A DNA stretch of 64,000 nt from Rhodococcus sp. ABRD24 (lineage in GTDB: Bacteria > Actinomycetota > Actinomycetes > Mycobacteriales > Mycobacteriaceae). Below the pieces are notes generated by a model. It searched no databases and had not been told where the DNA came from. It saw nothing but the letters and a program-made list of their open reading frames with translations. The DNA lies in assembly GCF_004328705.1 (NCBI RefSeq), contig NZ_CP035319.1:1116001-1180000 (forward strand). Reading direction: 5' to 3'. A program made the translations under genes and the position numbers. Shown here in pieces: positions 53,068 to 61,804 of this stretch. Numbering within the stretch: the first letter of the stretch is position 1; each line of letters starts with the position of its first letter.

Positions 53068-54381
53068 ATGACCGAAATCACGGATGCCACGATCGATCCG
53101 ACGGCCAACTGGAGCTTCGAGACCAAGCAGATCCACTCGGGTCAGTTGCCCGACGGCGCCACCAACGCCCGCGCGTTGCCGATCTACCAGACCACCTCGT
53201 ACACGTTCAACAACACCGACCACGCGGCGGCGCTGTTCGGGCTGGCCGAGCCGGGCAACATCTACACCCGCATCATGAATCCGACGCAGGACGCGGTCGA
53301 GCAGCGGATCGCCGCCCTCGAAGGTGGCGTCGCGGCACTGCTGCTGGCCTCCGGCCAGGCGGCCGAGACGTTCGCGATTCTCAACCTCGCCGAGGCCGGC
53401 GACCACATCGTGTCGAGCCCGCGCCTGTACGGCGGGACGTACAACCTGTTCCACTACTCGCTGCGCAAGCTCGGCATCGAGGTCTCGTTCGTCGAGGATC
53501 CCGACGATATCGAGCAGTGGCGTGCCGCCATCCGCCCGAACACCAAGGCGTTCTACGGCGAGTCGATCTCCAACCCGCGCAACGACATCCTGGACATCCC
53601 CGGGATCTCGAAGGTCGCACACGAGAACGGCCTGCCGCTGATCGTCGACAACACGGTCGCGAGCCCGTACCTGATCCGTCCGTTCGAGCACGGCGCAGAC
53701 ATCGTCGTCCACTCGGCCACCAAGTACCTCGGCGGCCACGGCACCGCGGTCGCCGGCGTGATCGTCGACAGCGGCAAGTTCGACTGGACACAGGGCCGGC
53801 ACACCAACTTCACCACGGCCGACCCCAGCTACCACGGCGTGGTGTACGCAGACCTGGGCGCACCGGCCTTCGCCCTCAAGGCGCGCGTGACGCTGCTGCG
53901 CGACCTGGGTGCGGCCATCTCGCCGTTCAACGCATTCCTCATCGCGCAGGGCATCGAGACGCTGAGCCTGCGGATGGAGCGCCACGTCGCAAATGCGAAG
54001 GCCGTTGCCGAGTACCTCGAGGCCCGGCCGGAGGTCACTTCGGTGTCCTACGCCGGTCTGCCGTCGTCGCCGTGGCACGAGCGTTCCAAGACGATCGCCC
54101 CCCGCGGCACCGGCGCGATCGTTGCGTTCGAGCTGGCCGGTGGCGTCGACGCGGGCAAGAAGTTCGTCAACGCTCTGAGCCTGCACAGCCACGTCGCCAA
54201 CATCGGTGACGTCCGCTCGCTGGTCATCCACCCGGCATCGACCACCCACTCGCAGCTGACTCCGGCAGAACAGCTGGCTTCGGGTGTGACACCGGGGCTG
54301 GTCCGGCTCGCGGTCGGTATCGAGGGCATCGACGACATCCTCGCCGATCTCGATGCCGGGTTCGCGGCGGCAGCATCTTGA
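53068..54381 (+). CDS. metY: O-acetylhomoserine sulfhydrylase (aminocarboxypropyltransferase)
   Basis: A 437-residue PLP enzyme of the Cys/Met metabolism family, converting O-acetylhomoserine and sulfide to homocysteine. The PLP lysine is Lys219 in [11 protein letters not shown]; the [20 protein letters not shown] start and [12 protein letters not shown] block are typical of MetY. The ATG at 53068 has GGAG about 11 nt upstream. It is controlled by the SAM-IV riboswitch and probably by the Cys leader ORF. The stop overlaps the metX start (TTGA). In M. tuberculosis the pair is called metC-metA (Rv3340-Rv3341). Confidence 0.96.
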   Translation: MTEITDATIDPTANWSFETKQIHSGQLPDGATNARALPIYQTTSYTFNNTDHAAALFGLAEPGNIYTRIMNPTQDAVEQRIAALEGGVAALLLASGQAAETFAILNLAEAGDHIVSSPRLYGGTYNLFHYSLRKLGIEVSFVEDPDDIEQWRAAIRPNTKAFYGESISNPRNDILDIPGISKVAHENGLPLIVDNTVASPYLIRPFEHGADIVVHSATKYLGGHGTAVAGVIVDSGKFDWTQGRHTNFTTADPSYHGVVYADLGAPAFALKARVTLLRDLGAAISPFNAFLIAQGIETLSLRMERHVANAKAVAEYLEARPEVTSVSYAGLPSSPWHERSKTIAPRGTGAIVAFELAGGVDAGKKFVNALSLHSHVANIGDVRSLVIHPASTTHSQLTPAEQLASGVTPGLVRLAVGIEGIDDILADLDAGFAAAAS

Positions 54382-55517
54382 CAGTCAGCTCTGTGCGCAA
54401 CGCCCGTCCGGCCGGATTTCCTCCGCCGGACGGGCAGTTGAGCAGCATCCAGATCGGCTCACTCGAGCTCGAGAACGGTGTAGTGCTGCCCGATGTGACT
54501 CTCGCGATCCAACGGTGGGGCGAGCTCTCCCCCAACCGGGACAACGTGATCCTCGTCGAGCACGCGTTGACCGGTGACTCGCACGTCACCGGTCCCGCGA
54601 ACGACGAGCATCCCTCGCCCGGCTGGTGGAACGGGATGATCGGCCCAGGCGCTCCGATCGACACCGACGAGTGGTGCGTGCTCGCGACCAACGTGCTCGG
54701 CGGCTGCCGCGGCACGACCGGCCCAGGGTCACTCGCCGCCGACGGCTCGGTGTGGGGTTCCCGGTTCCCGGAGATCTCCATCCGCGATCAGGTGACCGCC
54801 GAGGTCGCGCTGGCCGACCTGCTCGGTATCGAACGTTTCGCGGCCGTCGTCGGCGGCTCGATGGGCGGCATGCGCGCGCTCGAGTGGATCGTCGGTCATC
54901 CCGACCGGGTCGCCGCGGCACTGATCCTCGCGGTGGGTGCGCGCGCGACGGCAGACCAGATCGGCACGCAGACCACTCAGATCGAGATCATCACCAACGA
55001 TCCGGACTGGCAGGGCGGCGATTACCACGGCACCGGTCGCATTCCGCGCACCGGACTGGGCCTGGCCCGCCGGATCGCACACTTGACCTACCGCGCCGAG
55101 AACGAGCTGGACTCGCGGTTCGCCAACCACAACCAGGGTGACGAAAACCCTTGGGACGGCGGACGCTACGCAGTGCAGAGCTATCTCGAGCATCAGGCCG
55201 ACAAGCTGGTTGCGCGGTTCGACCCCAGCACCTACGTGCTGCTCACCGAGGCGATGAACCGCCACGACGTGGGACGCGGCCGCGGCGGCGTCGAGGCCGC
55301 GCTGGCGTCCACCGACGTTCCGGTGATCGTCGGCGGAGTGGACTCGGATCGGCTGTACCCGTTGCGACTGCAGCAGGAACTCGCAGACGGGCTGCCCGGC
55401 TGCGCCGGGTTACGCGTGCTCGAGTCCAAGGATGGGCACGACGGTTTCCTCACCGAAGCCGCCGCCGTAGCCAAGCTACTGACCGAGACGATCGAACTGG
55501 CGCGCGCGGCCCGCTAG
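54378..55517 (+). CDS. metX: Homoserine O-acetyltransferase
   Basis: A 379-residue alpha/beta-hydrolase-fold enzyme that uses acetyl-CoA to acetylate homoserine, giving the MetY substrate. The nucleophile is Ser161 in [14 protein letters not shown]; the remaining triad members are the Asp in [10 protein letters not shown] and His in SKDGHDGFL. The start is an unusual TTG that overlaps the metY stop (TTGA); the next residues [10 protein letters not shown] lead into the family N-terminus, and no better start is seen. Length equals that of the M. tuberculosis protein. Confidence 0.95.
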   Translation: MTVSSVRNARPAGFPPPDGQLSSIQIGSLELENGVVLPDVTLAIQRWGELSPNRDNVILVEHALTGDSHVTGPANDEHPSPGWWNGMIGPGAPIDTDEWCVLATNVLGGCRGTTGPGSLAADGSVWGSRFPEISIRDQVTAEVALADLLGIERFAAVVGGSMGGMRALEWIVGHPDRVAAALILAVGARATADQIGTQTTQIEIITNDPDWQGGDYHGTGRIPRTGLGLARRIAHLTYRAENELDSRFANHNQGDENPWDGGRYAVQSYLEHQADKLVARFDPSTYVLLTEAMNRHDVGRGRGGVEAALASTDVPVIVGGVDSDRLYPLRLQQELADGLPGCAGLRVLESKDGHDGFLTEAAAVAKLLTETIELARAAR

Positions 55518-55529
55518 GTCCGCAACGCG

Positions 55530-55805
55530 TCAGTCGGTGCCGAGTGGATCGATCGAGACCGCGAGCCCGATGATCGCGACGCCCACCAGGGTCATCGCGC
55601 CCACGTCGAACCACTTGCCGCGCACCTCGAGTAATCCGACGCGTTCGGGCGCGAGGATCGCACGCAGCACCGCAGCCAGCAGCATGGCGCCGCCGAGGAC
55701 GAAAGCGCCTCGCCGCCAACGGTCGGCGATGACCAGCACAAATGCGGCCGCCACCACGAGGAGGACGGCCAGCATCGGCAGGTTCCGGCGCGCGAACCGC
55801 GTCAC
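55530..55805 (-). CDS. DUF3017 small membrane protein
   Basis: A 91-residue protein with three hydrophobic segments (about 9-27, 34-50, 66-84) and a basic N-terminus (MTRFARRNLP). It matches the DUF3017 family, found next to folD in actinobacteria (Rv3355c). Function unknown. It lies 9 nt downstream of folD on the same strand and is its operon partner. It converges with metX, 12 nt between stops. Confidence 0.85.
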   Translation of the reverse strand: MTRFARRNLPMLAVLLVVAAAFVLVIADRWRRGAFVLGGAMLLAAVLRAILAPERVGLLEVRGKWFDVGAMTLVGVAIIGLAVSIDPLGTD

Positions 55806-55814
55806 TGCGTGAGC

Positions 55815-56684
55815 CTAGGCACGCACACCAGCGAGTTGTTCGGCCCGCTCCACGACATTGCTGAGCAAGAAGGCGCGCGTCAGCGGCCCCACTCCACCCG
55901 GGTTCGGCGAGATGAATCCGGCGACCTCGCGGACGTCGTCGGCGACGTCCCCTCGTAGTCCGTCGGCGGTCCGGCTGACGCCGACGTCGAGGACTGCGGC
56001 GCCCGGCTTCACCATGTCGGCCGTGATCAGGCCCGGCACGCCGGCGGCCGCGATCACGATGTCGGCCTGGCGCACCTGCGCAGCGAGATCACGGGTTCCG
56101 GTGTGGCACAACGTAACCGTCGCGTTCTCCGACCGGCGGGTGAGTAGCAGGCCGATGGGCCGGCCAACCGTGACACCACGGCCTACGACCACGACGTGCG
56201 CACCGGCGATCGGGACCTCGTAGCGGCGCAGCAGGTGGACGATGCCGCGCGGGGTACACGGCAGCGGGGCCTCTTTGCCGAGGACCAGGCGGCCCAGGTT
56301 CACCGGGTGCAGGCCGTCGGCATCCTTCTCGGGATCGATGCGCTCGAGCGCGGCGTTCTCGTCGAGGTGCTTGGGCAGCGGCAGCTGCACGATGTAGCCG
56401 GTGCACTCGGGGTTGGCATTGAGTTCATCGATGGTGGCTTCGAGATCGGCCTGCGTGATGTCGGCCGGCAGGTCGCGGCGGATCGAGGTGATGCCGACCT
56501 TGGCGCAGTCGTTGTGCTTACCGCGCACGTAGGCAGCCGATCCCGGATCGTCGCCGACCAGCACCGTACCAAGTCCGGGCGTGATGCCCTTCTCCTTCAG
56601 GGCTGCCACCCTGGCCTCGAGGTCGACGAAAATCTCGTCGCGGGTTGCTTTGCCATCCAGGATCGTTGCAGTCACGGCGACCAT
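55815..56684 (-). CDS. folD: Bifunctional methylene-THF dehydrogenase / methenyl-THF cyclohydrolase
   Basis: A 289-residue enzyme interconverting 5,10-methylene-THF and 10-formyl-THF with NADP. It has the [24 protein letters not shown] block that carries the catalytic Tyr and Lys, the [31 protein letters not shown] signature (two adjacent pieces), and the [19 protein letters not shown]ossmann loop. TAGCCT lies 6 nt before the ATG (leaderless). The 56685-56850 stretch upstream has no gene. Confidence 0.96.
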   Translation of the reverse strand: MVAVTATILDGKATRDEIFVDLEARVAALKEKGITPGLGTVLVGDDPGSAAYVRGKHNDCAKVGITSIRRDLPADITQADLEATIDELNANPECTGYIVQLPLPKHLDENAALERIDPEKDADGLHPVNLGRLVLGKEAPLPCTPRGIVHLLRRYEVPIAGAHVVVVGRGVTVGRPIGLLLTRRSENATVTLCHTGTRDLAAQVRQADIVIAAAGVPGLITADMVKPGAAVLDVGVSRTADGLRGDVADDVREVAGFISPNPGGVGPLTRAFLLSNVVERAEQLAGVRA

Positions 56685-56690
56685 TGTTCC

Positions 56691-56696
56691 AGGCTA
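56691..56696 (-). promoter_or_regulatory. -10 box of a leaderless promoter for folD
   Basis: TAGCCT on the minus strand, 6 nt before the ATG at 56684. The same box and spacing are used at lat, and the same box at the LysR gene (7 nt). Confidence 0.45.
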
Positions 56697-56850
56697 GCTT
56701 GGCTAGTTGTCACCGGCTCCAGATCTTCCTGGTCCACGAGTTCTCCCGGCCTACCTCAGCGGTGGCACCACGGCGCCGACACCCTCGACCAGTGCAGTTG
56801 CTCCGACTCCGGGTGATGGCAAGTTCGGCGGTTGGTGGGACCTGACCGTG

Positions 56851-56902
56851 CTCCAGGATCAGCAGGGCTCCAGGATCAGTAGGGGCTCCAGGATCAGTAG
56901 GG
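56851..56902. repeat. Three tandem 17-18-bp repeats at the 3' end of mfpA
   Basis: Units 56851-56867, 56868-56885 and 56886-56902 share CTCCAGGATCAG-C/T-AGGG. The copy nearest the gene contains the mfpA stop codon and last residues; the two further copies lie after it, so they look like duplications of the gene end into the intergenic region. Confidence 0.85.
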
Positions 56903-57511
56903 CTCGACTACCAACCCGGTCGCGTTCGCGTACGCCACCGCCTGCGTGAGCTCCACCTGTGTCTTGTCCAGCTTGGCGCTGGTCCAGAGGCCGGGATCGA
57001 CATGTGCGCCGCGCAGATCGGCACCCTCGAGGCGCAGACCCCCGACCCTCGCGCCGGTCAGGTCGACCGACCGCAGGATCGCCTTCCGCATGTCAGTTTC
57101 GACAAGGTTGGCCTCCCGGAATCGGCAGTCCGTGAAATCCAGCCCCCGCAGGTCGGCCCCGCCGAGCGATACCAGCGTGAAGTCCACCTCGTCGACCACC
57201 AGGGGCCGCAACCGACAGTCCGAGAACGTCGATCCGAGCAGGCTGGAAGACCGGAAACTGCTGTGCCACAGCGTCGTCCTCGCAAACGTACAGGATCGGA
57301 ATGCGGACCCGAAGTGATGTGAATCGGTGAGATCGGCGCCCGTGAAGTCGCACTCGGTGAACACCACGAACTCGGTCCGGAGTTCGCTGAGATCCGCATC
57401 GCGAAAGCTGCACACGGTGTAGTGTCGGCGGCTCCACGACTGCTGCGCGATGCACGCGTTCGAAAAGTCCTCGCCGACGATCTGCTCGACATCCACGGTC
57501 ATGAGATCCAT
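56894..57511 (-). CDS. mfpA: Pentapeptide-repeat protein MfpA (DNA gyrase-interacting)
   Basis: A 205-residue right-handed beta-helix built from A(D/N)LXX-type repeats. The segments SAFRSCTFARTTLWHSSF and CRLRPLVVDEVDFTL, and the HVDPGLW end, closely parallel M. tuberculosis MfpA (Rv3361c), a DNA mimic that binds DNA gyrase and affects fluoroquinolone susceptibility. Its location between folD and the spoU-like gene also agrees. The ATG at 57511 with GGGAG upstream was chosen; an ATG at 57502 is the alternative. It adds about 20 residues to the N-terminus of the M. tuberculosis protein. The mfpB-E conservon that accompanies it in mycobacteria is absent. Confidence 0.88.
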   Translation of the reverse strand: MDLMTVDVEQIVGEDFSNACIAQQSWSRRHYTVCSFRDADLSELRTEFVVFTECDFTGADLTDSHHFGSAFRSCTFARTTLWHSSFRSSSLLGSTFSDCRLRPLVVDEVDFTLVSLGGADLRGLDFTDCRFREANLVETDMRKAILRSVDLTGARVGGLRLEGADLRGAHVDPGLWTSAKLDKTQVELTQAVAYANATGLVVEPY

Positions 57512-57552
57512 GGTGCTCCCATCCACTGACAATGTGTGGACAGCCCAGCCGA

Positions 57553-57903
57553 TCAGACCTTCTTGACCACGCTGGACTTGAGCTGCATGGGCCCGAAGCC
57601 GTCGACCTTGCAGTCGATGTCGTGCCCGTCCACCCCGTCGACGAGGCGGATGTTGCGAACCTTCGTTCCGGCCTTGATGCCGCTGGGGCTGCCCTTGACC
57701 TTGAGTCCCTTGACGACCGTGACCGTGTCGCCGTCGGCGAGGACGTTGCCAACGGCATCTCGGATCACTCCAGACTCCCCGGACGCCGCTTCTTCGGACG
57801 TCGGCGCCCACTCGTGCGCGCACTCCGGGCACACCAGCAGCGACCCCATCTCGTAGGTGTATTCGCACGAACAATGGGGACAGGGCGGCAGGGTCTGGTC
57901 CAT
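57553..57903 (-). CDS. PhnA/YjdM-like zinc-ribbon protein
   Basis: A 116-residue protein with an N-terminal zinc ribbon (CPHC...CPEC) and a C-terminal SH3-like KOW-type domain ([32 protein letters not shown]). This is the YjdM (old PhnA) family. The old link to phosphonate use is not supported, and the function is unknown. The ATG at 57903 gives the family start. It lies 41 nt upstream of mfpA on the same strand, so the two may be co-transcribed, and diverges from trmL. Confidence 0.88.
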   Translation of the reverse strand: MDQTLPPCPHCSCEYTYEMGSLLVCPECAHEWAPTSEEAASGESGVIRDAVGNVLADGDTVTVVKGLKVKGSPSGIKAGTKVRNIRLVDGVDGHDIDCKVDGFGPMQLKSSVVKKV

Positions 57904-57988
57904 TCGGGCGATCGTATTCGAGACCTCGTCGGAGGCTTCCGCCCGGCCACGTACAACCCGCCAAGCTCGCGGCTGGCAAGCTGAACGC

Positions 57989-58453
57989 GTGTTTCGAGTG
58001 ATGTTCCACGAGCCGCGGATCCCGCCCAACACCGGCAACGCGATCCGCATGGTCGCCGGAACCGGGTGCGAGCTGCATCTCGTCGGCCCGCTGGGGTTCG
58101 ACCTGTCCGAGCCGAAGCTGCGCCGCGCAGGTCTGGACTACCACGATCTGGCCTCGGTCACCGTGCATGAGAATCTCGATGCGGCGTGGACGGCGCTGGC
58201 GCCGGAGCGGGTGTTCGCGTTCACCGCACACGCGACGACGTCGTATGCCGACATCTCGTATCGGGAGGGCGACGTGCTGCTGTTCGGGCCGGAACCGACC
58301 GGTCTCTCGAGCGAGGTGCTGGCCGATCCACACGTGACCTCTCACGTGCGGATCCCGATGGTGCCGGGCCGCCGGTCGCTGAACCTGTCGAACGCGGCCG
58401 CCGTAGTCACGTACGAGGCGTGGCGCCAGCACGGCTTCGCCGGAGGCGAATGA
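57989..58453 (+). CDS. trmL: tRNA (cytidine(34)-2'-O)-methyltransferase
   Basis: A 154-residue SPOUT methyltransferase that methylates the 2'-O of the wobble base in tRNA-Leu. The trefoil-knot motifs are intact: the [16 protein letters not shown] first motif, [14 protein letters not shown] (SAM loop) and [22 protein letters not shown]. The GTG at 57989 is used here; another GTG at 57998 or an ATG at 58001 would also fit the family start. The M. tuberculosis gene at this place is spoU (Rv3366). Its 3' end is duplicated (see the repeat). Confidence 0.92.
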   Translation: MFRVMFHEPRIPPNTGNAIRMVAGTGCELHLVGPLGFDLSEPKLRRAGLDYHDLASVTVHENLDAAWTALAPERVFAFTAHATTSYADISYREGDVLLFGPEPTGLSSEVLADPHVTSHVRIPMVPGRRSLNLSNAAAVVTYEAWRQHGFAGGE

Positions 58454-58481
58454 ACAACGCAGCGCCGGAGGCGAATGAACA
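58438..58481. repeat. Direct repeat of the trmL 3' end (19 bp, period 25)
   Basis: CGCCGGAGGCGAATGAACA occurs at 58438-58456, including the trmL stop, and again at 58463-58481. The second copy is non-coding. It resembles the stop-codon duplication at mfpA. Confidence 0.85.
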
Positions 58482-58494
58482 GCCCCAGCGCCCG

Positions 58495-59409
58495 CTAGCT
58501 CCTGGCGAGCCCCATGCCGTCGCGGGCCATCGCGATGTCCAGGAAGTCCCGGGCGGCGCCGCGCAGCCCGCGGGACTCGTCCCATACCGCCTGCAGCCGC
58601 CGCGGCATCCGCAGCCCCGCCACGTCCACCGAGACGAGTCGGCCGTCGGTGAGGTCGGCCTCGACCGCGAGCGATGACACGACGGCGGGTGCGTTGCCCG
58701 CCACCACGGCTGCCTTGACGGCCGTGCACGACGTGAGCTCGAGCAGCGGTGCGACGCATCCGGGCACGGCGTGCTCGAGCGTCGTGCGGGTGCCGGAGCC
58801 GGGTTCCCGCTGGATCAACGCGGTCTCGGCCAGTTCGGCGGCCGCGATCGGCGCGCGCCGGATCCACTTGTGCCCGGGCGGGACGATCACCACCAGCTCG
58901 TCCCGGGCCACCTCGACCGAGCGCAGCCCGTTCGGGACGACCGGGCCCTCGACGAAGCCGAGGTCGGCTTCCCCCGCACGCACCTGCGCGGCGACATCGG
59001 TGGAGTTGAGCAGCCGGACCGAGGTGACGACACCGGGATGCTTGCGGCGCATCGTCACCGTCCAGCCCGGAACGAGGTATTCGGCGATGGTCATGCTCGC
59101 CGCGACCGTGAGGTTGGCCTCCCGTTCGCCGCGCAACGCTGCGACGCCCGACGCGAGTTCCTCGGCCGAGGCGAGGATCGCGGACGCCCATTCCAGGATC
59201 AGTGCGCCCTCGGCAGTGGGCTGGACGCCGCCGGCGCCGCGGTCGAACACTCGGATGCCCAGTTGACGTTCGGCGGAACGTACCCGCGCACTCACCGCCT
59301 GCTGACTGAGGCCGTGTTCACGGCCGGCCGCACCCATACTGCCGAGCCTGCCGACCGCGACCAGCACATCCAGCGCAGCGAGCTCGGGGACATGGTGCGA
59401 AAGCGGCAT
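58495..59409 (-). CDS. LysR-family transcriptional regulator
   Basis: A 304-residue LTTR. The N-terminal winged HTH reads LDVLVAVGRLGSMGAAGREHGLSQ then AVSARVRSAERQLG, followed by the type-2 periplasmic-binding-like effector domain. TAGCCT lies 7 nt before the ATG, so the mRNA is probably leaderless. It diverges from a TDT-family transporter gene and probably controls it; a palindrome in the gap is the likely binding site. Effector unknown. In related arrangements (LTTR plus TehA/TDT) the ligand is an organic acid or sulfite, but this is not shown here. Confidence 0.9.
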   Translation of the reverse strand: MPLSHHVPELAALDVLVAVGRLGSMGAAGREHGLSQQAVSARVRSAERQLGIRVFDRGAGGVQPTAEGALILEWASAILASAEELASGVAALRGEREANLTVAASMTIAEYLVPGWTVTMRRKHPGVVTSVRLLNSTDVAAQVRAGEADLGFVEGPVVPNGLRSVEVARDELVVIVPPGHKWIRRAPIAAAELAETALIQREPGSGTRTTLEHAVPGCVAPLLELTSCTAVKAAVVAGNAPAVVSSLAVEADLTDGRLVSVDVAGLRMPRRLQAVWDESRGLRGAARDFLDIAMARDGMGLARS

Positions 59410-59416
59410 ACCACTA

Positions 59417-59442
59417 AGGCTAGACCCACAAACGGTGTTTGT
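59417..59442. promoter_or_regulatory. LysR promoter and operator: -10 box plus ACAAAC-GGT-GTTTGT palindrome
   Basis: The minus-strand -10 box TAGCCT (59417-59422) serves the LysR gene. The perfect 6-bp inverted repeat at 59428-59442 lies directly upstream of it and 59 nt before the transporter ATG, where an LTTR would both repress itself and activate the divergent gene. Confidence 0.5.
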
Positions 59443-59501
59443 ACCCCATCTACCCCGAGGCTTCTACCGGGGACAACCCCGAATGCCGCAGACTCAGTTT
59501 C

Positions 59502-60569
59502 ATGATCACACGTCCGCGTCTGGCCCACCTGACCCCCAACTGGTTCGCCATGGTGATGGGAACCGGCATCATCGCCGTTGCTACGACTTCACTCCCGGTG
59601 AGCCTGCCGGGCCGACGCGGAATCGCCCTCACCTTCTGGCTGCTGGCAGTGGCGCTGTTGACCGTGCTCGTCGCTGCTTTCGCAGTCCACTGGATGCGCT
59701 ACACCGAGCACGCCCGCACCTACGCCCGCAGCGCCGCAATGTTCCCCTTCTACGGCGCGTTGCCGATGGCCGTGCTCACCGTGGGCGCCGGCACTGCAGC
59801 GGTGGGGCCTCAGCTGATCGGCAGCGGGATCGCATACGGGATCGCGGGCACCCTGTGGGGCATCGGCACCCTCGGCGGGCTGGTGACCTGTTCGGTGATG
59901 GGGATGCGTCTGCGTGCCGTCGCCGACCGCGGCAACCCCACCCCCGCATGGCTGATGCCCGTCGTGCCCCCCATGGTGTCGGCCGCGACCGGCGCGGCCC
60001 TGGTCTACCACCTACCCGAGGGTGCGGCTCGTGTGGCGATGCTCGCCGGCTGCTACGCCCTGTTCACCCTGGCCCTGGTGGCCGCACTCGGAATCATCGT
60101 GATGGTGGGATTCGAGATCAACGAGCGGGGACTTCCCCCAGTCCAGATGCTGCCGACCGTGTGGATCCCGCTCGGCATCGTCGGACAGTCGGTGGCGGCG
60201 GCGAACCTGCTCGGCACAGCGGCAGCGAGCACCATCGACCACGGTTTCGCCGATGCCCTGCATATCTTCGGGCTCGCGTACGGCCTGCTGATGTGCAGCG
60301 TGATGGTCTTCGCCCTTACCGCGGTCAGCGTCGTGACCGTGCGGGCCTTCCGACAGGGCCTGAAGTTCACCATGAGCTGGTGGAGCTTCACCTTCCCCGT
60401 GGGCGCGTGCGCTGTCGGGATGGGTGCGTTCGGCGTAGCTGGCGACTTCGCGGTCGCACGCGTGCTGTCGGCAGCCCTACTGGGTGCCCTGCTCATCGCC
60501 TGGTGCGTGGTCGCAGTGCACACCGCACACGGGGTTCGGACCAAGGCACTGCCCACCGTCCCGGCCTGA
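59502..60569 (+). CDS. TDT-family transporter (TehA/SLAC1-like)
   Basis: A 355-residue membrane protein with ten predicted helices, opening with LTPNWFAMVMGTGIIAVAT, the hallmark of the tellurite-resistance/dicarboxylate transporter (TDT) family. Members include TehA, Mae1 malate transporter and Ssu1 sulfite exporter; SLAC1 channels share the fold. Substrate cannot be assigned. The nearby persulfide cluster makes sulfite export worth considering, but the divergent LysR is the only regulatory link visible. The ATG at 59502 gives the family start; there is no strong ribosome-binding site. Confidence 0.87.
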   Translation: MITRPRLAHLTPNWFAMVMGTGIIAVATTSLPVSLPGRRGIALTFWLLAVALLTVLVAAFAVHWMRYTEHARTYARSAAMFPFYGALPMAVLTVGAGTAAVGPQLIGSGIAYGIAGTLWGIGTLGGLVTCSVMGMRLRAVADRGNPTPAWLMPVVPPMVSAATGAALVYHLPEGAARVAMLAGCYALFTLALVAALGIIVMVGFEINERGLPPVQMLPTVWIPLGIVGQSVAAANLLGTAAASTIDHGFADALHIFGLAYGLLMCSVMVFALTAVSVVTVRAFRQGLKFTMSWWSFTFPVGACAVGMGAFGVAGDFAVARVLSAALLGALLIAWCVVAVHTAHGVRTKALPTVPA

Positions 60570-60582
60570 TCGGCCGGGACGG
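60556..60582. terminator. 11-bp bidirectional hairpin between the TDT and DUF302 genes
   Basis: CCGTCCCGGCC (60556-60566) and GGCCGGGACGG (60572-60582) pair perfectly over a 5-nt loop. The left arm overlaps the last codons of the transporter gene. It lies between two converging stops and could serve both. Confidence 0.75.
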
Positions 60583-60587
60583 GGCGG

Positions 60588-60974
60588 TCAGGCCAGTGCG
60601 TCGATCGCGGCCTGGAGCCGGGTGGTGGCTTCGGCGGCGACCGACTCGAGCCCCGGCTCGTTGGTCACCTCGACCATGAGCCGGGGATTCATCGCCTCGA
60701 CCACCACCTCGTCACCATCTGCACGGACCAGAACGTTGCACGGCAGCAGCAGACCGATCTGACGATCGACGCCGACGGCGCGGTGCGCGAGCTGCGGATT
60801 GCACGCGCCGAGGATGACGTACGGTTCCATCTCTGCGCCGATCTTCGCCTTCAGCGTCGCCTGCATGTCGATCTCGGTGAGCACACCGAAACCCTGCTCC
60901 TGCAACGCAGCCCGCGTCTTGGCAATCGCATCGTCGAACCCGGTGTTCAGCCGGGTGGTAATTCCCAGATCCAT
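60588..60974 (-). CDS. DUF302 protein
   Basis: A 128-residue DUF302-family protein. The pattern TRLNTGFDDAIAKTRAALQEQGFGVLTEIDMQATLKAK, a VILGACNPQLAHRAVG segment with a conserved Cys, and LLLPCNVLVR with a second Cys are typical. Structures show a TBP-like fold; the function is not known, although it often sits with rhodanese and persulfide genes. AAGGAG precedes the ATG. It lies 61 nt downstream of the CstR-like gene on the same strand, and may share its transcript. Confidence 0.9.
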   Translation of the reverse strand: MDLGITTRLNTGFDDAIAKTRAALQEQGFGVLTEIDMQATLKAKIGAEMEPYVILGACNPQLAHRAVGVDRQIGLLLPCNVLVRADGDEVVVEAMNPRLMVEVTNEPGLESVAAEATTRLQAAIDALA

Positions 60975-61035
60975 CGTTCGCTCCTTCGGTTGGCACTTCC
61001 CAGTTACACGAGCGCCCAGTTACACGAGCGCCCGG

Positions 61036-61371
<336 letters not shown>

Positions 61372-61428
61372 TCATCCGGGTGAGAATTCGCGGCGGCTTC
61401 GTTCGCCGCTGTCTGGTGGTCCACGAAG

Positions 61429-61460
61429 GTCCGGTCGAGCACTCGAGACCTCGACCGGAC
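61429..61460 (-). terminator. 11-bp hairpin terminator after the rhodanese gene
   Basis: GTCCGGTCGAG (61429-61439) and CTCGACCGGAC (61450-61460) pair around a 10-nt loop, 9 nt after the rhodanese stop. It separates the cdr-rhodanese transcript from cstR. Confidence 0.7.
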
Positions 61461-61469
61461 TTCGGGGAA

Positions 61470-61778
61470 CTAGCTGCCGGACTCGACGGCGCGGCCGGAC
61501 TGCAGCCACGCCATGGTGCCGCCCGCGACGTTCACGGCATCGATCCCGCGAGCCTCGAGGTACTGCGCGGCTTGCGCACTGCGCCCGCCCACAGCACAGA
61601 TGACATACACCGTGTCATCGGCCGGAACCTCGTCGACGCGCGCGACGAACTCGCTCAACGGGATCGAGACCGAGCCGGGGACGCGCACCTCGACGAACTC
61701 GTCCGTCTCCCGGACATCGACGAGCGGGGCGCCCGTGGCCAGCACCGATTCGAGTTCGGTCACGTCAATTTCGCGCAT
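61470..61778 (-). CDS. Single-domain rhodanese (sulfurtransferase)
   Basis: A 102-residue rhodanese with the active-site loop CAVGGR (Cys61 to Arg66), which binds a persulfide. The LVDVRETDEF start and AGGTMAW end are family hallmarks. It moves sulfane sulfur between donors such as thiosulfate or glutathione/mycothiol persulfide and acceptors. It follows the cdr gene by 26 nt on the same strand, with GGAAAGG before the ATG at 61778; the in-frame extension to 61850 is not supported. Confidence 0.92.
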   Translation of the reverse strand: MREIDVTELESVLATGAPLVDVRETDEFVEVRVPGSVSIPLSEFVARVDEVPADDTVYVICAVGGRSAQAAQYLEARGIDAVNVAGGTMAWLQSGRAVESGS

Positions 61779-61804
61779 GGGGCCCTTTCCGAAGGTTCTG
61801 TGGT

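Noticed and set aside
57512..59191. Extension of the mfpA frame to a 765-residue protein
   Set aside because: The extra sequence overlaps phnA, trmL and the LysR gene on both strands and is Arg/Gly-rich. The MfpA homology begins near 57511.
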